The notes beneath the pieces were generated by a model. It was not told the DNA's origin. It did not search any database and saw only the letters and a list, made by a program, of their open reading frames with translations. A stretch of 11,824 bases of DNA from JACQSU01 sp964359785 (GTDB taxonomy: Archaea > Nanobdellota > Nanobdellia > Woesearchaeales > JAGWAF01). A program made the position numbers and the translations under genes. The DNA is taken from NCBI GenBank assembly GCA_964359785.1, contig CAYHWL010000044.1, positions 1 through 11,824 on the forward strand, in the 5' to 3' direction. This document shows positions 7,379-11,824 of the stretch, in pieces; position 1 is the first letter of the stretch; each line of letters starts with the position of its first letter.

Positions 7379-8994
7379 CGCGCTTCTTTTTGTTTGGCAC
7401 GCTTTGTCGGTTTAGGCAGTTTGCTTTTTTGGTAGATCTGCCATCCATATATTCCGCAGAGGAATGCGATGAGATAGAATGCGTAGGACAATGACGTCGA
7501 TATTATCAACAGCGAGATTGTCGGTTGATTCTCTTTTGTCACGATTCTATGTGTTAGAGTGATGGTCTTTCCCATATTCGGCAGTTGGAATTTGACGGGT
7601 ATTGCTCCAACCTTTACAGGAACTTCTATTTCGTTGGGTGCTTTCATCCCCGATTCAAACCTCATGAACTGCGGCATTGCCTCTCTTTGTGCAAAACCAG
7701 ATTCCGTTTCTGCAATATCATTTTGCGTAGATCGTGAAAATTCGCCTATCATCGGTTTGAGATCAAGTAACGCGTTGATTATCAAAATCAATACGAGTAA
7801 GGACCCAGCCACGCCAAGCGCCCACTTCATGCTCACATAACTGAACTTGTCTTTTATTGCTAATATGATTGAGCCTGCTACAAACAGGTATAAGAGGGTC
7901 TTGCTAAGATACAATAAACCAATCGCGGATATGATATAGCAAGCGATGAAATCCCATTTCCTATTAATCATGTATGCCAAGATTCCAAATAAGATTGTGA
8001 TTATAAATGCATTTCTCCAAGATGGCAGATCATTGCCCCCCTTTGCTCCTAAAACACCCAGTACGAACCAGTCTTCTGGGACGAGTATCCTGGTTGTCAT
8101 GGTGGAGATGGGCAGGTCAGTCTTGGCTAAAGGTACATCAATTTTGTCTACTAAGTGTATTCGTGGTATTTTAGTAAGATATACATAGTCTAATGCTTGT
8201 TCAGCTCCTGCGGGAAATTCCACTTTCAGCGAGTCTCCATATTCATTATCAATGAATTTGGCTGGCCCTCTACTGTTCGCCGCATACAAAGGTGTGCCTG
8301 GGTTGGAGATTTCCAGATAATCTAAGCCGGTATTATCATATTTATACAACATCTCACCAAGTATAGACCCTTCATCTGTGATCGCGAATGTTTGGGTTGC
8401 GCTGCTGACGGCAGCGACAAGTGAGGGAGTGCTTCCTAAATCTTTTGCTTCGACGACAAATGTATCTTGTCCATTTGTCGCATATGCCAAACCTATCGGC
8501 AGGCTAGTAGCCACGCGGGATTGTGACACCCCAATAGGTATTGCAGTAGTATTTACCAATAGGCGCTTGCCGCGATCGGCTTCTATCAACACAGTTCCAG
8601 AAAAATTAAGGGGAGTATGTAGAATATTTGCATCAAAATATCCACTGACAGTCGGATTAGCACTATCCTCAGTTAAGAGGATCACCAACAAGTCATCTTG
8701 CACACTCCAGGAGCCACCCATGACTTTGATTATTCTCTCATTGTTTCGGAGAGGGATATCTATTCTGGACAATGGACCTCCTGCTGATTGGATGATGAAA
8801 CCATATGTGAATGTCTTTTGATCGCCAAAACTCCATCGATAGTTGCCTTCCACATGAGTCAGGTTAGGACCACCATACGGATCAACACCTACCGGGACGG
8901 CAAATGCAAGTGGTATTGAGGATGCAAAACCTAATATTAAGATCCATAGCAAGCATTGTCTGAATACGGGATTACTCTTGTCTGTACCTACCAT
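7369..8994 (-). CDS. Signal-peptide-bearing polytopic membrane protein with large ectodomain
   Basis: 541 residues. The start at 8994 (MVGTDKS) is chosen because TTTAAA on the minus strand (9023-9018) lies exactly 23 bases upstream; a second in-frame ATG at 9000 would add only two residues. A hydrophobic N-terminus ends in PLAFA, a plausible signal-peptide cleavage site. An all-beta-looking ectodomain with sequons (NLT, NFS, NTT) runs to about residue 320 and ends with VPEDWFVLGVLG. About four membrane segments follow (about 325-415), then an outside loop (EVPVKVGAIPVKFQLP), a last membrane segment and a short basic tail (KSKLPKPTKRAKQK). The loop and last segment could be a second domain. 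I do not recognise the family. It probably acts at the cell surface. It is transcribed away from the 9093 gene. Confidence 0.92.
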   Translation of the reverse strand: MVGTDKSNPVFRQCLLWILILGFASSIPLAFAVPVGVDPYGGPNLTHVEGNYRWSFGDQKTFTYGFIIQSAGGPLSRIDIPLRNNERIIKVMGGSWSVQDDLLVILLTEDSANPTVSGYFDANILHTPLNFSGTVLIEADRGKRLLVNTTAIPIGVSQSRVATSLPIGLAYATNGQDTFVVEAKDLGSTPSLVAAVSSATQTFAITDEGSILGEMLYKYDNTGLDYLEISNPGTPLYAANSRGPAKFIDNEYGDSLKVEFPAGAEQALDYVYLTKIPRIHLVDKIDVPLAKTDLPISTMTTRILVPEDWFVLGVLGAKGGNDLPSWRNAFIITILFGILAYMINRKWDFIACYIISAIGLLYLSKTLLYLFVAGSIILAIKDKFSYVSMKWALGVAGSLLVLILIINALLDLKPMIGEFSRSTQNDIAETESGFAQREAMPQFMRFESGMKAPNEIEVPVKVGAIPVKFQLPNMGKTITLTHRIVTKENQPTISLLIISTSLSYAFYLIAFLCGIYGWQIYQKSKLPKPTKRAKQKEARHP

Positions 8995-9023
8995 AGTCAT
9001 TGTCTGAATCCCTGTTATTTAAA
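8995..9023 (-). promoter_or_regulatory. TATA box and leaderless start for the 8994 minus-strand gene
   Basis: On the minus strand GTTTAAATAA contains TTTAAA at 9023-9018. Twenty-three bases separate it from the ATG beginning at 8994, matching two other promoters here and favouring 8994 over 9000 as the first codon. Confidence 0.6.
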
Positions 9024-9063
9024 CACTTGTGAAACTATTATTCATATTGAAGTTTACTACAGT

Positions 9064-9092
9064 TTTATAACCCCTGGTATGAATCCTTTACT
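9064..9092 (+). promoter_or_regulatory. TATA box of a leaderless promoter for the 9093 gene
   Basis: TTTATA at 9064-9069 (within TTTTATAA, 9063-9070) is 23 bases before the ATG at 9093. The octamer and spacing are identical to those before 6351. Together with the minus-strand promoter at 9023-9018 it forms a compact 98-base divergent intergenic region (8995-9092). Confidence 0.68.
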
Positions 9093-9674
9093 ATGCGATT
9101 CACTTGGAGACATCTCAATGTGGGAATTATCATAATACTGTTTCTGACACTCTTCATCATCCTATCCGATAGGATAACTGATCTCTTCGCACCCGAAAAT
9201 ATTGTTCGTGGTATTGTTGTCAATGCTTCAACCGGGCCAGCAATCAAAGAGCCTTTGGAATGCAAAGGATATGACTTTGACGCATATTGCCTTGACATAT
9301 CTGACGTGGGACTAATAGTGAATGCCAACCCACTATGGAATCAAGTTTTGAAAAGGGTCAGGGTTATAGGAATCTATACTGGTAAGGACCAGTTTACCTT
9401 GTATCTGACCGGGGGAAGGTATATGGCTTTCTCAAGTGGCGTAAACTGGAATGATACAGATCTCATGGTGTATATTGAACCTGCCGTGTTGAGGGATATC
9501 ATGATTCATGGAAGCCAAGGGTGTATGAAATCACTTTCAAATGACTTAGCGAAGGTCAAAGTCCCTGATGAGACTAGGGAGTTTTTTCTGACAAAGCTCG
9601 AAGAGTTAGACATAGACTATATAGCAAGCCCATCCTCATGGAAGCTGTCACCCGGATTTACCTATCGCTGCTAG
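9093..9674 (+). CDS. Single-span extracytoplasmic protein of unknown function
   Basis: 193 residues. The basic start (MRFTWRHLN) is followed by a hydrophobic segment at about residues 9-25 that looks like a membrane anchor rather than a cleaved signal peptide. The rest is soluble and probably outside, with sequons at N44 and N120 and four cysteines (C57, C66, C144, C193) that could form two disulfides. The middle (RVRVIGIYTGKDQFTLYLTGGRYMAF) alternates like beta strands; the end (about 146-175) is helical. The start is set by a leaderless promoter. The final 12 codons overlap the start of the DNA glycosylase gene in another frame, suggesting co-transcription. No family recognised. Confidence 0.85.
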   Translation: MRFTWRHLNVGIIIILFLTLFIILSDRITDLFAPENIVRGIVVNASTGPAIKEPLECKGYDFDAYCLDISDVGLIVNANPLWNQVLKRVRVIGIYTGKDQFTLYLTGGRYMAFSSGVNWNDTDLMVYIEPAVLRDIMIHGSQGCMKSLSNDLAKVKVPDETREFFLTKLEELDIDYIASPSSWKLSPGFTYRC

Positions 9675-10387
9675 AAGCCTACGGTCCCCAAGGCTGGTGG
9701 CCGCTGCAGTCCCTTGCTGGCAAAAAGCCCTCTTACTCGAAGCGTTTCGACGAGCGCGGCTACTGTCCTGGCAGTTACAATCATCCTTCCACCGCCGACC
9801 AATCCTTCGAGATAATAGTGGGTGCCATCCTGACCCAGAATACCGCTTGGATAAATGTCGAGAAAGCTATCGCCCGTCTGATGGGTCACTCGCCGCTCAC
9901 GCCCAAAGATCTCCTATCCATCCCACTTGATGATCTCGCATCTCTTATCCGTCCTGCTGGTTATTACAACCAGAAAGCCAGGCGTCTCCACGTCATCGCG
10001 GATTTCTTCAAGGGCTATCACGATGACAACTATCTCTATTTCAAGACCGCTGATATCCAAGAAGCAAGATCGCTTCTTCTCCAAGTGAAGGGCGTAGGCC
10101 CAGAGACTGCCGATTCGATCCTCCTATACGCTTTCAACAGGCCGTCTTTTGTCGTTGATGCGTACACCAAGCGCGTCTTTCATAGGCTGGGCTTGATAGG
10201 GAAGGACGCGTCCTATGATCAGGTCCAATCATTTTTTCATCGCGGTCTTTCAAAAGACACGCGCATCTTCAAGGAATATCATGCGTTGATTGTTGAGCAT
10301 TCCAAGCGTCATTGCAGATCAAAGGCGTTCTGCGATGGTTGTCCACTACTGTGCAAGTCCATAGTAAAGAATATAAAGCCGGTTTAG
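9638..10387 (+). CDS. HhH-GPD DNA glycosylase, MagIII/endonuclease III-related
   Basis: 249 residues. The family markers run in order: EAYGPQGWWP (13-22), FEIIVGAILTQNTAW (57-71), IRPAGYYNQKARRL (104-117), a helix-hairpin-helix KGVGPETADSILLYA (151-165) and catalytic Asp174 in FVVDAYT. These match the MagIII-like branch related to endonuclease III, which removes damaged bases such as 3-methyladenine. The EndoIII catalytic lysine position (GVGRKTA) is Glu156 here, which predicts a monofunctional glycosylase without lyase activity. Four C-terminal cysteines (C226, C232, C235, C239) probably hold a 4Fe-4S cluster, but with C-x5-C-x2-C-x3-C spacing instead of the usual C-x6-C-x2-C-x5-C. About 35 residues are inserted between WWP and FEI. 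Start at ATG 9638 gives the standard N-terminus and overlaps the previous gene by 37 bases. Confidence 0.94.
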   Translation: MEAVTRIYLSLLEAYGPQGWWPLQSLAGKKPSYSKRFDERGYCPGSYNHPSTADQSFEIIVGAILTQNTAWINVEKAIARLMGHSPLTPKDLLSIPLDDLASLIRPAGYYNQKARRLHVIADFFKGYHDDNYLYFKTADIQEARSLLLQVKGVGPETADSILLYAFNRPSFVVDAYTKRVFHRLGLIGKDASYDQVQSFFHRGLSKDTRIFKEYHALIVEHSKRHCRSKAFCDGCPLLCKSIVKNIKPV

Positions 10388-10400
10388 GCGTATAGTACGC
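10372..10400 (+). promoter_or_regulatory. Possible promoter and inverted repeat upstream of the receiver gene
   Basis: TATAAA at 10372-10377 predicts transcription from about 10401, eight bases before the ATG at 10409. Between them is the inverted repeat GCGTA-TAG-TACGC (10388-10400), in the right place for an operator. The TATA box lies inside the end of the glycosylase gene. No Shine-Dalgarno is visible, consistent with a very short leader. Confidence 0.35.
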
Positions 10401-10408
10401 GATAAACT

Positions 10409-10762
10409 ATGGCTAAAACTATAATGGTTGTTGATGATGAACCTGACATCCGCGAGACTGTGAAGGTTGTGCTTGAGAAGCATGGCTATAAGGTGGTGAT
10501 GGCGCACAGCGGTGATGATTGTCTTGTTCAGCTCAAGAAGATCAAACCTGATCTTATCCTGATGGATATCATGATGCCAGGCACTCCTGTGGGGGAGGTA
10601 GTGCGTCAGATCCGTGATATCAAGATCGCGTATCTTAGTGTGGTGCGTCTTTCAGAGGCGGAGAAGGAGGATCTTATCTGGCAGAAGAACATAGTGGATT
10701 TCATCCAGAAGCCTTTTGACATCAAGGATTTGGCGGCAAAAGTAAAAAAGATCGTGGGGTAA
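10409..10762 (+). CDS. CheY-like single-domain response regulator receiver
   Basis: 117 residues, a complete stand-alone receiver domain with no output domain. The acidic pocket is D9-D10 (VVDDEPD), the phospho-acceptor is D53 (LILMDIMMP), Ser77 occupies the usual Thr/Ser position, and Lys101 is in the QKPFD motif. All residues needed for Mg2+ binding and phosphotransfer are present. It probably relays a signal by protein-protein contact in the cytoplasm. No histidine kinase is in the window. The stop is one base from the next start, so the following RecA-fold protein is its likely partner or output. Confidence 0.97.
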   Translation: MAKTIMVVDDEPDIRETVKVVLEKHGYKVVMAHSGDDCLVQLKKIKPDLILMDIMMPGTPVGEVVRQIRDIKIAYLSVVRLSEAEKEDLIWQKNIVDFIQKPFDIKDLAAKVKKIVG

Positions 10763-10763
10763 A

Positions 10764-11300
10764 ATGGCCTTCGATATCATTAAAGAGATTTCGCGTGATC
10801 AGGTAGTCGTGCTTCTTATCCCTAGCGTGACTTATGGCGAGACTACCCTAAGCATCCCAAAGTCCTTGAAGGGCAAGTCGGTGTGTTATGTGACTATTAA
10901 TAAGACAGCCGAGTCTTTGATCGAGTCTTTGAAGCGCAAGAAGATAAGCACCAAGGAGACGTTTTTTGTGGATGCCATCTCAAGCTCAATAAAAAAGACG
11001 CCCAAGGTGGCTGGTAACATCTTCTATGTCAGTTCTCCAGGTGCGTTGACAGAGCTATCGCTAGTAATCGACAAGCTTCTCCAGCACAATTTTGATTATC
11101 TCATTTTCGATTCGTTGAGCAATCTGCTTATCTATGAGAAGAGCGGCCCAGTCACCAAGTTCGTTTTCTCGCTAGTCAACAAGATCCGTCAGACGGATAC
11201 GACTGCGATATTCTATGCGCTTAGCACTCAAAGCAAGGATCAGCTCATCCAGGAGGCAGGCATGTTCGTGGACAAGGTGATCGAGGTGGATGCCAAGTAA
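10764..11300 (+). CDS. KaiC/RAD55-like RecA-fold protein lacking the Walker A motif
   Basis: 178 residues. The layout follows the KaiC/RAD55-like archaeal group: VVVLLIPS strand (14-21), KSVCYVTINK (38-47), TFFVDAIS (66-73), NIFYVSSPGALTELSL (85-100), and a Walker B-like strand DYLIFDSLSNLLIY (111-124), then KFVFSLVNKIR. Where a P-loop (GxxxxGK[ST]) should be, the sequence reads IPSVTYGETTLSI, so ATP binding by the normal route is not expected. I believe such P-loop-less members recur beside receiver genes in archaea, which would fit a protein-interaction module controlled by the adjacent CheY-like protein. Start ATG lies one base after the receiver stop, implying translational coupling. Confidence 0.9.
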   Translation: MAFDIIKEISRDQVVVLLIPSVTYGETTLSIPKSLKGKSVCYVTINKTAESLIESLKRKKISTKETFFVDAISSSIKKTPKVAGNIFYVSSPGALTELSLVIDKLLQHNFDYLIFDSLSNLLIYEKSGPVTKFVFSLVNKIRQTDTTAIFYALSTQSKDQLIQEAGMFVDKVIEVDAK

Positions 11301-11309
11301 TCACTGTCT

Positions 11310-11343
11310 ATTATGCTGTGTCGCATAATTAGCGATTGTTTTT
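11310..11343 (+). terminator. Possible terminator after the receiver/RecA-fold operon
   Basis: ATTATGC (11310-11316) pairs perfectly with GCATAAT (11323-11329) around a 6-base loop, followed ten bases later by TTTTT (11339-11343). Archaeal termination depends mainly on T-runs, so the T5 may be the working part. It sits between the two convergent genes and enters the 3' end of the minus-strand gene. Confidence 0.35.
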
Positions 11344-11604
11344 CGTGAGGATATTAAATATGTAGGTTTGGGCGCCATACTTTTGTAGAATGCTAACAAT
11401 TTTGTGGGTATTTGGTTGGGTTACTATAAGAACTGCGTCTATTATTTTTTTACCTTTTACTTTACTGAGTATTCCGGCGCGTTGGTAGGTGTACTTGCCG
11501 TGGTTTGATGTATCCTTATAACCATAGAGTTCTCTGTGAAGTTTTGTTCGTGTTACTGGTTTGATTTTGGGCAACTCATAGCACACAAGGTTGTTTTCTG
11601 TCAT
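11329..11604 (-). CDS. Small basic protein of unknown function (91 aa)
   Basis: 91 residues from ATG at 11604 (MTENNLVCYEL). The frame is open further upstream to 11715, but that part covers the palindrome and the divergent gene; the TATA element at 11634-11629 lies 24 bases before 11604, favouring a leaderless start there. The central R-T-K-L-H-R-E-L-Y-G-Y-K-D-x-S-N-x-G-K-Y-x-Y block (about 19-40) is rich in conserved-looking residues, followed by a predicted strand (KIIDAVLIVT) and a helix (HKIVSILQKYGAQ). The protein is basic and could bind nucleic acid. I do not recognise the family. The gene is AT-rich compared with the rest of the window and diverges from a transposase start, suggesting an acquired or mobile region. 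Confidence 0.65.
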   Translation of the reverse strand: MTENNLVCYELPKIKPVTRTKLHRELYGYKDTSNHGKYTYQRAGILSKVKGKKIIDAVLIVTQPNTHKIVSILQKYGAQTYIFNILTKNNR

Positions 11605-11623
11605 GTTAGAAATGGAATAAAGT

Positions 11624-11637
11624 GTATATTTATATAC
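11624..11637. promoter_or_regulatory. Symmetric TATA element shared by two divergent genes
   Basis: GTATAT-TT-ATATAC is an inverted repeat that reads as TATAAA on the minus strand (11634-11629) and TTTATA on the plus strand (11629-11634). Archaeal spacing predicts starts near 11605 (minus, at the ATG) and 11658 (plus, a 17-base leader with a strong Shine-Dalgarno). Confidence 0.55.
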
Positions 11638-11638
11638 T

Positions 11639-11662
11639 TTACTGTTATCTAGATAACAGTAA
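11639..11662. promoter_or_regulatory. Perfect 24-bp palindrome, candidate operator
   Basis: The left arm TTACTGTTATCT (11639-11650) is followed without spacer by its exact reverse complement (11651-11662). It sits between the shared TATA element and the Shine-Dalgarno of the rightward gene and covers the predicted plus-strand transcription start near 11658. A dimeric repressor here would block the rightward gene; as RNA it could only partly form a hairpin because the transcript should start inside it. It could also be part of a mobile-element end. Confidence 0.6.
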
Positions 11663-11670
11663 GAGGTGAT
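11663..11670 (+). promoter_or_regulatory. Strong Shine-Dalgarno before the transposase-like start
   Basis: GAGGTGAT matches the archaeal 16S anti-Shine-Dalgarno over eight bases and ends four bases before the ATG at 11675. It is the strongest ribosome binding site in the window, showing that the short frame that follows is, or was, translated. Confidence 0.7.
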
Positions 11671-11674
11671 TTGG

Positions 11675-11824
11675 ATGCCAAAAACACAACGATGGGGGAA
11701 ACCCTTTGAAGACAAACGTGATTGGAAAGAGTATCAAGCACAGGTAGTAAAACGATATGAAGTATATCTCGACTTATAGTATATCACATTAATAATGGGA
11801 TATTTTTGGGATGAACTTTGGGTT
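11675..11824 (+). pseudogene. N-terminus of an IS5-type transposase with in-frame TAG (runs off window)
   Basis: ATG at 11675 opens a 34-codon frame ending at TAG (11777-11779). Its product, with RWGKPFEDKRDWKEY near the start and V-K-R-Y-E-V-Y-L-D-L at the end, resembles the N-terminus of archaeal IS5-group transposases, which I recall as RWGRPF-x-D-K-R-x-W-x-x-Y-N-x-x-L-V-x-R-G-E-x-x-L-D-L. After the TAG the same frame stays open to the window end and encodes YITLIMGYFWDELWV, which suits the next helix of such transposases. I read it as a transposase gene broken by a nonsense mutation; alternatives are a genuine 34-residue protein or a read-through TAG. Similarity is from memory, so the family call is moderate. 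Confidence 0.45.

Noticed and set aside
8378..8821. A 147-codon plus-strand open frame
   Set aside because: It is antisense to the ectodomain of the minus-strand membrane protein, which has a signal peptide and a matching promoter.
11605..11715. N-terminal extension of the 91-residue minus-strand protein
   Set aside because: The extra codons cover the TATA element, the palindrome and the divergent gene start, so they are regulatory DNA rather than coding.
1..11824. CRISPR array, rRNA or tRNA genes
   Set aside because: No regularly spaced direct repeats were seen, and no cloverleaf-like or rRNA-like stretch in the short intergenic regions.

Overview
The window looks archaeal and most likely comes from a DPANN-type genome (Woesearchaeota-like is my best guess; the lineage is inference). 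Three signs point this way. Several genes have TATA boxes about 26 bp before the start codon, so their mRNAs would be leaderless. Extracytoplasmic proteins are full of N-glycosylation sequons. A CheY-like regulator is paired with a RecA-fold protein that lacks a P-loop, an arrangement I associate with archaea. I see no rRNA, tRNA or CRISPR array, and genes cover nearly the whole window.

Layout. 2-4546 (+) is the 3' part of a giant surface/membrane protein: Ig-like and NEW3-like domains, a Gly/Ala linker, three membrane segments, and a long basic cytoplasmic tail. 4651-6272 (+) is a two-gene operon. Its first gene is a smaller paralogue of the membrane-proximal part of the giant protein; its second gene, overlapping as ATGA, is a polytopic membrane protein. 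6351-7378 (+) is a separate leaderless two-gene unit: a YwgA/Panacea-like protein followed by a PIN-domain nuclease with an N-terminal Cys cluster. This looks like a toxin-antitoxin-type pair and is the best candidate in the window for a new system. 7369-8994 (-) is a signal-peptide-bearing polytopic membrane protein. It is divergent from 9093-9674 (+), a single-span extracytoplasmic protein. The 3' end of that gene overlaps 9638-10387 (+), a MagIII/EndoIII-like DNA glycosylase. 10409-11300 (+) encodes a CheY-like receiver and a degenerate KaiC/RAD55-like protein one base apart, a probable signalling pair. The AT-rich right end holds a small minus-strand gene (11329-11604) and the start of an IS5-type transposase (from 11675) interrupted by an in-frame TAG. 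The two diverge from one shared TATA element next to a perfect 24-bp palindrome.

The genes form several functional groups rather than one pathway: cell-surface architecture on the left, a nuclease/antitoxin-like module in the middle, DNA repair and intracellular signalling on the right, and a mobile-element edge. Three promoters share a TTTAWA-N23-ATG spacing, which let me choose the start codons of three genes and reject longer frames.
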